Below are positions 54,940 to 64,000 of a stretch of 64,000 bases of DNA, one piece after another (the first letter of the stretch is position 1; each line of letters starts with the position of its first letter). A program made the translations under genes and the position numbers. The notes under the pieces are model-generated. The model ran no database searches and had not been told where the DNA came from. It saw only the letters and a list, made by a program, of their open reading frames with translations. Origin of the DNA: Takashimella koratensis (Eukaryota; Basidiomycota; Tremellomycetes; Trichosporonales; Tetragoniomycetaceae); NCBI GenBank assembly GCA_003116875.1, contig BCKT01000001.1, positions 1,607,486-1,671,485 of the forward strand, read 5' to 3'.

Positions 54940-56359
54940 TCACGGCTTCTTCTTAATCATCATCAAGACAAGCGGCCATCCAACTTCAAACTCCTTGCCC
55001 TCTTCCAACCCCTTCACGCCGTCCTCTTCCAATCCCTTCTTGACCTTGGCCAGTAACCTGTCTACGATATCCCCATCCTCGCTTGCTCCGCCTTTCCGGA
55101 GCGCCGCATCGTCAGGGTATCGCTCGTGGTACGCGTGTAAGCTCGACCAGGTGCGAAAGTACCCTTCGAGCGCGGAGAGCGTCATTGTTTTCCTGAGTAG
55201 CCACTGGCTCGGTTCAGAGGTCAACGAGGAGTGCGCGTCGGACTTTAGTCGAACAGCAGTAGTAGAGTCCCATCCGCCGCTGTTGTCCCCAATCAGGGTG
55301 TCAGGGAGAGCCGGTGCTAGCTCGGAGATAGTCGAGGACACCGAGTGGCCCCCGCCCTCGACAAGCGGGGGTAACGTCGACAAGTCGATAAGAGAAGAGG
55401 TACCGGATGTAGGGGGAACAGGAACGGGGAACGGGGTTCGGTCGAGAAGACCTTCGACGATCGACCGGCCAGGCTGAGACCAGAAAGGACCCAAAGCGGT
55501 GGAGGAGGAAGAATGGGTAGTGACTAGGTGGTTGAGGTGCGGGTGGGAAGGGAAAAGCATCTCCGCATAGCCCTGGAATGGTATCAGCGGTGAGGTCAAG
55601 GCAAGGGAACAGATGAAGGCTGCTTACGATAAATGCAACGGTCCCACCTCGGCGGACAGAGTGGGTGAGCTCTGCCCATGCCTTGGGGTAGTCAAACCAG
55701 TGTGCCGCTTGACCTGAGGTGCTGAGTCAGACACGATGATAGTTTAGTGAGTGACCAAGGTGACCGTCCACCGACTCCACGAACTTCGCGTCTCCGACCA
55801 CCACTAGGTCCAAGTGTAGATAGCGTTCAGATACCAGACTCACCAGCAACGACCAAGTCCACTCCATCTTCCCCTTGGCCCACTCCAACGCTTACTAGAT
55901 CCTCCACGGACCCGACCTTGTACTCCACTCTCCCCGCGGTCCCCTTCTCCGGTTGGAGACCGATATCGACCATCTTCTTCGCCGGGTCGACACCGAGCAC
56001 GTGCTGGAATCGCTTGGACAGCTCGAGAGCGATAAACCCCGGTCCGCAGCCGATATCGAGCGCGCGGTCGAACCGGCCCCCCGAGGAGGCTGCGGAGGAT
56101 GGAGAGTGGGGGAGGGAGTGGTATGTGTAGATGATATCGTACAGCCGCGCCGGGTAGCTCCTACGCGACCAAGGGGGTGAGATCAGTGTTAGAGTCGAGC
56201 TGGGTTCGGAGCAAGGAGCAAGAGAAGAGCAAGAGGGTAAAGAAAAGAGGAGGGGGGAGGAGGGGTGGAAGAATGGGTAGTGATGAAGGGGGACAAGACG
56301 TACGGGCGACAGGCGAGATATCCCGCGACGTCGAAAGTAGCTCTTGCGAATTGAGACAT
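54940..56359 (-). CDS. SAM-dependent methyltransferase, TMT1/CRG1-like
   Basis: ATG 56359; four exons. The opening F-A-R-A-T-F-D-V-A-G-Y-L-A-C-R and, across an intron, S-Y-P-A-R-L-Y-D-I-I match the N-terminal helix of the fungal trans-aconitate methyltransferase group. Motif I is A-L-D-I-G-C-G-P-G-F, with V-L-G-V-D as the acidic beta-2 end and V-D-L-V-V-A-G then, after the next intron, Q-A-A-H-W-F-D as the post-motif region. The C-terminal half (~220 aa) is the variable cap, with L-R-K-T-M-T-L-S-A-L-E-G-Y-F-R-T-W-S-S. Expected to be cytosolic. The acceptor could be a small carboxylic acid or a lipid-like compound such as cantharidin for Crg1; the substrate cannot be read from sequence. Confidence 0.85.
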
Positions 56360-56841
56360 GGTTGAAGTCAATCTTCCAGGTGTTGAATCGGTTGTTGTTC
56401 CAAGCGATACGCCCTATTCGCACTATCTTTTTTCAAAAGACATGGACCTATTTAGGTTTTATACACATATACACAGTGTGCTAGTGCCCAGCCCTCCAGT
56501 CTCGCTGCGTTGCAAGACACCGTGCGTGATGACTGATGGGTCGTCGGCTGTCGGCGGTGAGGGACCGACTGAGAGATAGGAATCGAAAACAACTCACCGT
56601 CATTTGCCACATCCTTTGGGCTCGGTATCTATCATTAGCCCTGGGTGATCGGACCTACGGACCCGACTCATCGGCCGATTAACAGCGACCATCTCGACCA
56701 CTTTATGATTCGGTCTTAGTCGGTTCAACCATCCTTCATCCACTATCCAGCCTTCATCTCTCTCCAACTCACCCACCTACCTCATCCACCCCTCCACTCT
56801 TTACCCCCGACTCCCCCACCTCCACATCCCGGTCACGCGCA
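56360..56841. other. Divergent promoter region
   Basis: The region has CT-rich leader toward 56842. No gene is supported. Confidence 0.4.
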
Positions 56842-57617
56842 ATGGGAAAGGGCGACCGCCAGTTCTCTGCTGGGCTGACTTACGTTGCGCAGAAACCCGC
56901 GTTCCTCGCAAACTTTGGTCAACCCACGCCTGCGCCCTCGGACCGCGCTTCGGGGTCGTCGTCGCGAGGTGGGCGAGGTGGAGATAGTGGGCGCGAGCCG
57001 TTGCCTGAGCGACCAAGGGACGGACGGTGGGCTGGCGGGAGTGACGATGAGGGAAAAGCAGGCGAGGCAGGGGAAGATGACGAAGATGAGGACGAGTGGA
57101 GTCAGATGTATGGAGGTGACGATGGCCCACAGATTGTTGTGCTCAAAGAGGGCAGGCATCTGACTGCGGATGACCTGAAACGCGAGCGGCGGAGAGGTGA
57201 GTAGGATCTTTACTTGGGCTTTCGCTAAGCCGATGAGGCCTTGTATCCCACTCTAATGTTGTTGCTGATTCGTTCCTGGCCTACTCAATCGCATTCACTC
57301 GTCAACCAACAGCCGCTGGCAAGCCCTCCGAGTCGCCTCCGCCCGCGTCGACTGCACCGGCATCCACATCCACAGCTCCCGCACCACCATCATCAACGTC
57401 AACACCTCCGACCGGGCAGGGATCGACCAAGCTGAACCCTACGATTCCCCGGCCAAACGCGGCGTCGGCGAAACGCAAGCTCGTGGGTGGATCAGCGGAC
57501 GAGGTGGGCGAGGGGGAGGGGAAGAAAGATAAAGAGAAGGGAAAGGGAGGGAGTAAGAAGAAAAAAGTCGCGACAAAGGGGCTGCTGAGCTTTGATGAGG
57601 CCGAGGGGGACAGTTGA
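56842..57617 (+). CDS. DUF4604 / KIAA1143-like protein
   Basis: Two exons with a phase-1 junction (intron from about 57199 to 57311); about 220 aa. The N-terminus L-T-Y-V-A-Q-K-P-A-F-L-A-N-F and the block D-G-P-Q-I-V-V-L-K-E-G-R-H-L-T, preceded by an acidic D-E-D-E-D-E-W stretch, correspond to the DUF4604 family (human KIAA1143: Y-V-x-P-x-x-P-x-F-L then P-Q-V-V-V-L). The second exon is Pro/Ser/Thr-rich and ends with a Lys-rich segment and G-L-L-S-F-D-E, the usual terminus in fungal members. Nuclear localisation is likely from the lysine clusters. The molecular role of the family is unknown. Confidence 0.8.
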
Positions 57618-57950
57618 TTCGGATGAGGGAGGTTGATAGCTAGCCAAGACGAGCGAGGAACCGCTCGTTAGTAGCTGTTTAGCAAAGACAAGGGAGGGAT
57701 CGTATCTCCTGTACATTAGAGCCAAGCATACATATAGCAATCAGACTGCACAACCAAGATGCATGCGCATGACCATGTTCGAGGCTGCATTGGAGCCGGG
57801 CGGCTCGAGTGCTTAGCTGTTTGGCTGCTGCTGTCATCGTCATGTCATCCAAAACCTCCACCGAGAATTTCAGTTTACAACTTTTCCGACCACCTCATTA
57901 CTGTTCTCTTCACCCCACCCGATCTCAACCTCGGTCTCACTCTCGCAACG
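57618..57950. other. Intergenic space
   Basis: This holds a 3' UTR and the promoter of the next gene. Nothing else is seen. Confidence 0.35.
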
Positions 57951-59349
57951 ATGCGAGTCTCTCTACCCGTTTCCTCCCGGGTCCTGCGACCTTCTTCCGT
58001 CTCCCTTTCCGCTGTCTCCCGTACTTCATTCCCACGCCCAAACCTTCACCCCTCTTCCCCGTTCGCCCCTTCTTTCTCGACCCAAATCCAGACCCGATCT
58101 TACGCCGCCAAACCATCCCTCGATAGTAGTGCAGCCGCCGGTGGGCCCCAGGCTCCGGCAGAGTACTGTGCTGCCCTTGTTCGTCGGCTAGATCCCGAGG
58201 CATGGTTGTGTAGTTATTTCTGGCCAAGGAGGGAGAGGGATTGGTGGCTTGCCTGGCGAGCGTTCAACGTGAGTACAAATCAGGAAGAGGATCGGCTGTA
58301 TGATCGCGATCAACTTTGATCATAGATCGTGTACAGCTGTAGTTCAGCGTAGATCAAGTCGACGAGGCTAACACTTCTCCATGAACCAGCTTGAGCTTCA
58401 CTTGATCTCAACGACAATCACACAACCTGCTCTCGCGGCGATCCGGTTCCAATTCTGGCGCGACGCCTTGTCCAACATCTTCGCCTCGGGTTCAAGCCAG
58501 GCGAGCAGTAACAACGGAGTCGACGGTGTTTCTCGGATTCCTCAGCATCCTGTGGCTGTCGCGTTGGCCGAAGTGCGCAGGAGTCGGCCAGTGCAAAAGT
58601 ATTACCTCTCCCAGATGATTGATATTCGCGTGAGTCGGGGTGATGTCGATCTTGTCAAGAGCAAGGAGAAGGCATGCGTAGGCGGTGTTGGTAGTTCCCC
58701 GAGGTGAAGCTGATCGCTGACTATATCCCTTTTCATTAACGATGGATGACCATTCGATTAACTTTCACTCTCATCCAACTCCCGTACTCAGGCCAAAACA
58801 CTATCTTTACCCCCTTCCTCCCCTACGCTCGAATCTCACCTTTCCACCTACTCCCCACTAGCCTCTGCGCTCCTCCTCGGCCCTCTCCCTCTTCTCCTCC
58901 CGTCTTCCGACCCGGGGACCTCGCACATCTCGCACACCCTCTCTCACCTCTCTCACCTACTCACCACTGTCTCTCTCCTCCGCTCCCTGCCTCCTCTCGT
59001 TGCGAAACGGCAATCCAACATCCCGTCCGACGTTGCCGCAGCCCACGGAGTAGTGGAGGAAGACTTGTTTCGCAATTACGGGGCAGCAAAGGGGATCAAG
59101 GACGCGTGTCTCCAGATTGGAACAAGAGGGATGGACGAGCTCATCACGGCTAGAAGAGATCTAAAAGGGACGGAAGGGAAAGTCGTACCTGAACAGGCAA
59201 TGCCATTGTTCTTGGCAGCCGTACCGGCCGAACAGTGGTTGAAGAGACTGGAGAAAGTAGACTTTGATGTCTTCCATCCAGATCTACAGAAGCACGATTG
59301 GAGATTAGCTCCAACGATTTGGTGGCAGTATCGCTCGGGCAAGCTGTAG
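57951..59349 (+). CDS. NDUFAF6-like complex I assembly factor (squalene/phytoene synthase fold)
   Basis: ATG 57951; three exons with introns about 58269-58389 and 58630-58791. The first ~50 residues are Arg/Ser/Val-rich without acids, a mitochondrial presequence. Then C-A-A-L-V-R-R-L-D-P-E-A-W-L-C and W-W-L-A-W-R-A-F-N, and after intron 1 L-A-A-I-R-F-Q-F-W-R-D-A-L, typical of the prenyl-synthase-like family of NDUFAF6; H-P-V-A-V-A-L follows. Exon 3 gives the A-K-T-L-S-L-P segment, helices L-L-L-G-P-L-P-L-L-L and V-V-E-E-D-L-F-R-N-Y-G, then L-P-L-F-type P-L-F-L-A-A-V-P-A-E-Q-W-L. Synthase-type Asp-rich motifs are absent, as in NDUFAF6, so catalysis is not expected. It probably acts in early assembly of complex I in the matrix. 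Confidence 0.8.
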
Positions 59350-59868
59350 TGAGCCACGCAGGAGAGATCCATGTGTGAAGAGATTCTGAAGAGCGAGAGA
59401 GAAGTAGAAGACCATCGAAGCCAAGATAATATTGATACTCATCACGTAGACATCTCATTTCCACTCCAAGCATCCATCATAACATGTTAAAAGTCTTTAC
59501 CACAAGATCTGAAGTACGCGGTTCGCGCCGGCATTTGACTTGCTTAGTTGTCGACGAACCCCAAAGTTTCCCATCAAGCCTCCCCCTGTGCCTCAACACC
59601 TGACATTTGGCGCCATGCATACTCAACGGCCGTGAGCCTCTCTACATACCTAATGCTCGAATATATCTGCCGCTTCTTTTGTACTCAAGCAGCCGTCTCT
59701 ACACTGCTGCAGCTACACATGAAAACAGGCATTCTCGTCCCAACCACGTTCACTTATTCCCACCTTTCCCTTTCCTCGCCACGTGTTGACAATTCCTGGC
59801 CCACTTGCTATCCCCGCAACGTAGTTCACCGCCTCCAACCACCGACTCACAACCCTACTTGCCACCCA
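59350..59868. other. Convergent 3' space
   Basis: 3' UTRs of the complex I factor and RAE1. No coding region is supported. Confidence 0.4.
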
Positions 59869-61560
59869 CTACTTCTTCTTCTTCAGCACCTCCTCGACCT
59901 TGACGAGGTGCAGCATAATTTTAGTCGGGTTGCTCCCTTGCGGCGGAGCACCTTGGTATCCCTTTGACCAATCGTAGCTAAGCGCGTAGGCGAGAATCTC
60001 GTGGTTGGGGCTAAACGAGGACGATACAATCGGTTGACCAAAGATCATTGGGCGCGCGTCCGTGTCACCGTTGTTAAGCTCCTTTGGCGTGAACACTGAA
60101 TTGAAGAAAATGAGATCAGCATAGCCATGTGATTTTGCCACATCGTCGCGTTTAGAATCATGGACAGCTACTCACTCTTCACTTTTGTTCGTGCGAGACC
60201 GTCCCAGAAGGTCATGCTGCCATCTCCTCCTGCCGTGCAAAACGTGCCCTGAACCTTGTGGAAGGTGATCGAGTGAATTGGGAAAACATTTTGCGAGCCT
60301 GAGATGGCGGGTGTATCTGGCATTGTGCCAGGGGGGATATCCACACGGTGGCACTTGAACGAGAAACCTTTCCTATAAGCAAATGATGCGTCAGCCTTTG
60401 AATACGGGCTTGCCAAGCTGTGTGCGTACTTTGGGTCATCGACGTATCTGAAAAGAGAGGACGATTAGCGGATACTCGATTGTGACGAAATACCACTTTG
60501 TGAACCGATACTCACTGGAATCCTACTCGGCCCTCGGTACTGCCGATGGCGTAGCCCTCGGCGCCGATACACGGAGGGAAGCACGAAATCACCCTCGTCT
60601 GCCACTTGAGACTCGACTCCTCACTCTGTTGCCACGTCGTTAGTCATGACCCAACGTCCTTTTCACAGGCTGATCCGCGATTAGTACTTACCGGCAAGGT
60701 AGACCCCGTGGCTGGAGGATCCAACAAGTTGAGTCGGTAGATTCTCCTGTCTGCGGTCGCGATGATCAAGTTTTTCTCACTCGAGTCCATGGCGTAGACA
60801 CGCTCACTCAAGGGGTACGCGACGACTGGCTGCGGCGTGTCTGATGGCGCCGAGTTGTAATTCCAAATCTACATCAAACATCAGCCTCGCTGCTGATTCG
60901 AATCGCGCTGACATCTCAGAGCAACTCACCTTGACCATCCTGTCCCATCCACCGCTCGCGAGGAAAGGCTGGCCGTTGATCGTGACACAGGCGAGACACT
61001 TGACAGGCTGGTCGTGCATCCCGACTCGTCGCTTGTTTTGCGTCGTCCACTCCCATTGGAAAATCTGGTTGTCGCATCCCGCAGTGAACAGAAATTGTCC
61101 GTCCTGCATAGGTTTGGGTCGGGTTTGAGAAGAGATTTCATGAGATTTCCTACGTCAGTAGATGCCGAAAAGGTGAAGGGGGAAAGTGAATTTGGGACTC
61201 ACTCTAGACCAGCAAATGTCGAGTATTGGCATGGGCTTGGCATCATCGTGTCTCAGCTCTGCACGCGGAGTAGAGTCTCCAGTCGGGCTAATTTCGTACA
61301 ATCGCACCTATCCAGGGCATCATCAGCTTGGTCCCCACAAATCGACTGGCAACAGACTCTCCCTTCAGACCTCAACAATGTCCAGAGAGTTGCGAAATAG
61401 CATGTTGAGATGACGAGTGAGGAAGACGACTTACACTTCCTGACCAGCTTGCGACGGCGAGGATGTTGGCCGTTGGGTGGAAAAGGAGTTTGGAGACCGA
61501 GTCGGTAGGCGGGTTGGGGACCTCAATATCCTTCTGCGCAGGCCGAAAGCTGGTGAGCAT
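59869..61560 (-). CDS. RAE1: RAE1/Gle2 mRNA-export WD40 protein
   Basis: ATG 61560; at least seven exons. Blade 1 has S-K-L-L-F-H-P-T-A-N-I-L-A-V-A-S-W-S-G-S-V-R, then D-G-Q-F-L-F-T-A-G-C-D-N-Q, G-M-H-D-Q-P-V-K-C, F-L-A-S-G-G-W-D-R-M-V-K-I-W, a blade with D-S-S-E-K-N-L-I-I-A-T-A-D-R-R-I-Y, the E-G-R-V-G-F-Q-Y-V-D segment, F-S-F-K-C-H-R and H-S-I-T-F-H-K-V-Q-G-T-F-C-T-A-G-G-D-G-S-M-T-F-W-D, and a last blade with S-S-F-S-P-N-H-E-I-L-A-Y-A-L-S-Y-D-W-S-K-G-Y. This is the Rae1/Gle2 pattern and distinguishes it from Bub3 (which lacks the final K-G-Y). It binds Nup98-type GLEBS motifs at the pore and works in poly(A) RNA export. About 370 aa, normal length. Confidence 0.92.
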
Positions 61561-61958
61561 GGCGGCGGAGGTTTAGGGAGGGAGGGCTCAGGAAGGGAAG
61601 GGTGAGATTGAACGCTGTTTTGCGCGCGTCTTGTCACGCGTTTGTGGTGAGGGGTCGAAGGCAGGAAGCGGGGAGCGGGGAGCGGGGAGCGGGGAGCGGA
61701 GAGTGGTTTGGGAGAAGAACGGCGGCGACGAGGAGCAGTGGAATGGCGGGGCTGAGGGGGATGGAGAGCGGTTGGACAGAGGTGATGGCGACGAGGAGGT
61801 GAGGTGAGATGAGGTGAGTTTGCGCGAAATATAGACGGGAGACGGGTTTGCGCGACCGTGGGAATGTGAAATCAGATCCCTTGTATTTTTTCAATGTCGC
61901 CCTCGATTCCTTGTTGTTGCATCATCCTAACCTAGCACTCTACACCACCACTACCACC
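61561..61958. other. RAE1-HGH1 divergent promoter with a short tandem repeat
   Basis: A compact bidirectional promoter; no gene is seen. Confidence 0.45.
61667..61701. repeat. AGCGGGG heptamer tandem repeat
   Basis: About four perfect AGCGGGG units plus one variant lie in the RAE1-HGH1 promoter. Confidence 0.8.
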
Positions 61959-63924
61959 ATGTCCTCCTTGACCGAGCTATTCGAGTTCCTCTCCTCTCCC
62001 AACCCTACCGCGCGCCAAATTGCGCTCCAGAACCTCATCGGCCATACCGCCAAGAACGCCGCGCAGCGAGGGATCTTCATCCCTTCTTCGTTTGCAGGTA
62101 CAAGTGCCGGTGGAGGTGGGTTGCTTTCGGGCAAGCGGAAAGAGGGACAAGAGAGCGATGAGGTTAAAGTTAAGGCGATCAAAGATCTCGCACTTTTGTG
62201 TCGAGACCAAGCGGTCAGTGAAGGAATACAGAGATCAAGTCGTTGGTACTAATGCTGATAAGAGAATAGATCATTGCACATGACGCTCTGTCAGCGTTGA
62301 TCAACCTCTCGGACAACTTGTCTGTCGCCCGACACCTCATGGACGAGGAGTACCTCGTCTGGCTTGTCTCATACACCGCTGTGAGTGTTGCTTCCTTCTG
62401 CTACCAGTTCACCGGAATCCTCACCTACACTTTTCCCTCACCCCCTTTTACTCTAGCTGACTCCACTTAGAACGCCTCTTCCCCGCTCTCCCCACTCACA
62501 TCGATGCTCCTCTCCAACCTAACCTCTCACCCTTCACTCCTCCCCACAGTCGCGTCACTCACCATCCCTATCGTCCCTCTTCCTCTATCTAAACACTACC
62601 CGCCTTACTTCCTCCCGGCATCGGCTTCGGCGAGCTCCCCGACCCACCCAGACTTCCGGGAACCGAGCGTGCTCCCGCCCAACGCAGAGGCAGGGCAGGA
62701 GCCCGAGCGACAGGTCGAGGGCTTGAGAGCGCTCGTGCAAGCTTTCGAGGATGGAGCGGCAGAAGGAGTCAGGGATGGAAATGGCAAGCGGAAAGGAGAG
62801 TGTCACTTCCTCGCGTCAGTCTTTGCCAACGTTTCCATGGTGAGTGAAGCGGGGCTGCATGTCGCAGATGAGAACGAGGTCGGCATTCATCAAGTCGTCG
62901 ATGTCTCCGAGATATGGGAAAGACGATACTAATACGATCCAGCTCCCCGCGACAAGAGGACTGCTCTTGACCCCACGACCACCGTTCCCTGCTCCATCGA
63001 GCGAGCACACAGACAACGACGAGCCCCTGTTATCCAAGATTGTCGTGTACACCGAACACCCGGACACTATCCGTCGTGGCGGAGCACTGGGCTGCATTAA
63101 GAACTGCGCGATGGACAGGGGCAGCATGGCCTGGCTTCTCACGAGTGAACGTGAGTTGATGTGACAGGAGGAGCAGGCAAGAACGTCACCTCAGAGATAC
63201 TGCTACAAAGCGAGGCAATGAAAGAGACTGAAAGAAGACCGTTTGCTGATGGTGTATTGCACAATATACAGACGACCGAGTGCGTTTGCCGTCTGACACA
63301 TCGAGAGTCGTCAAGGGGGTTGACGTCCTGCCATGGGTCCTGAGCCCTCTCATGGGTCCAGAGGAGTACGATATGGACGTGAGTGGGAAGGAGGGCTGCT
63401 CTATGGACCAGGGGCCAGAGATGTGGTGGCGGCTTGGCTGACTTGTGTGGGTCATCAGGAGATGGAGACGTTACCGCCCACGCTGCAGTTCTTGCCCCCT
63501 ACAAAGAAGAGGGAGCAAGATACGGTCCTGCGTATGATGTGTGTGGAGATTTTATTACTCTTATCGACGAGTGAGTCCTCCTTTCAGCCGTGTCGTCCTC
63601 TCCTCTTCCTTCTCCCTTTCCATGATACACTCCAATCATCCTAATGTAGATCAAGATTCACTTTCTGACGCATTTTATTCAGCGTTCACGGGTCGAGAGA
63701 CTTTGCGAAACCGCGGATCTTATTACGTTGTCCGTGAAGCGCACAAAGTCGAGACCGATCAGCAAATCAAGGACGCCATTGAGCGTCTTGTCTCCCTTAT
63801 CCAGGGAGAGGAGGGACACGAGACCAAGGCGGATCACGTGGAGGAGCTGGTCTCAAAAGCTGCAGTGGCGGTAGCCGAGCCAGAGGCTAAGATTGACGAC
63901 GAGACGGATGTCTTTGAGGTGTAG
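61959..63924 (+). CDS. HGH1: HGH1 (FAM203), eEF2-folding cochaperone
   Basis: ATG 61959; eight or so exons with introns near 62213-62270, 62380-62470, 62838-62941, 63149-63270, 63377-63457 and 63570-63683. N-terminus S-L-T-E-L-F-E-F-L-S-S-P-N-P-T-A-R, then armadillo-like repeats: A-L-S-A-L-I-N-L-S-D, C-H-F-L-A-S-V-F-A-N-V-S, R-R-G-G-A-L-G-C-I-K-N-C-A, L-P-W-V-L-S-P-L-M-G-P-E-E-Y, and near the end T-G-R-E-T-L-R-N-R-G-S-Y-Y-V-V-R-E-A-H-K, which is diagnostic of HGH1. In yeast Hgh1 works with the TRiC chaperonin on eEF2. The stop is TAG just after V-F-E-V. About 390 aa. Confidence 0.92.
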
Positions 63925-64000
63925 AGGGTTTACAGTGAGATTGGTCTAGATACTATATCTGTATCAGGATCTAAAGCATCACTTCTATGCCATTTGTCTG

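Noticed and set aside
1..64000. tRNA, rRNA, CRISPR, transposase or reverse-transcriptase signatures
   Set aside because: None was recognised on either strand by eye. Small RNA genes could still be missed without a covariance search.

Overview
The window is nuclear DNA of a basidiomycete fungus, most likely a Tremellomycete-type or related yeast. Genes carry many short introns of about 37-80 nt with GTRNGY donors, CTNAC-like branch points and YAG acceptors. Intergenic spaces are short, 5' leaders are pyrimidine-rich, and the housekeeping genes are fungal (ESS2, SEC24, RPA12, RAE1, HGH1, a complex I assembly factor, SNG1-type proteins). The lineage is inferred from gene style; I could not run a search.

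Layout. 0-0.24 kb: the 3' end of a response-regulator or hybrid-kinase gene. 0.6-9.1 kb: an accessory block with three copies of an unrecognised protein family, an acidic-repeat gene and a multi-exon nucleoside-phosphorylase-like gene; three of these five carry apparent inactivating lesions. 9.4-24.2 kb: an ESS2 splicing factor, low-complexity and Gly/Met-rich genes, an allantoate-type MFS permease, and a secreted phytase-esterase-like protein with a long Ser/Ala stalk. 24.2-27.3 kb: gene-poor. 27.3-30.9 kb: a BCAS3-type WD40 protein with a 13-nt microexon.

32.1-44.3 kb is the most unusual part: eight tandem, same-strand paralogs encoding small secreted cysteine-rich proteins of about 140-152 aa. 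All share three exons, a signal peptide, a dibasic site before and another after an eight-cysteine core, and a basic C-terminal tail. A conserved upstream element recurs 228-577 bp before seven of the eight starts, and the near-palindrome GTACWGTAC is concentrated in the same interval. Copy 3 has a frameshifting deletion in its signal-peptide exon, copy 5 has lost one core cysteine and carries 76 consecutive G in an intron, and copy 6 has a divergent tail. This looks like a rapidly evolving, doubly processed secreted-peptide array, and I do not recognise the family.

45.0-63.9 kb returns to housekeeping genes: a divergent pair of SNG1/DUF3533 membrane proteins, RPA12, SEC24, a methyltransferase, a DUF4604 protein, an NDUFAF6-like protein, RAE1 and HGH1. 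These act separately in RNA polymerase I transcription, COPII budding, complex I assembly, mRNA export and eEF2 folding, and show no sign of forming one pathway.
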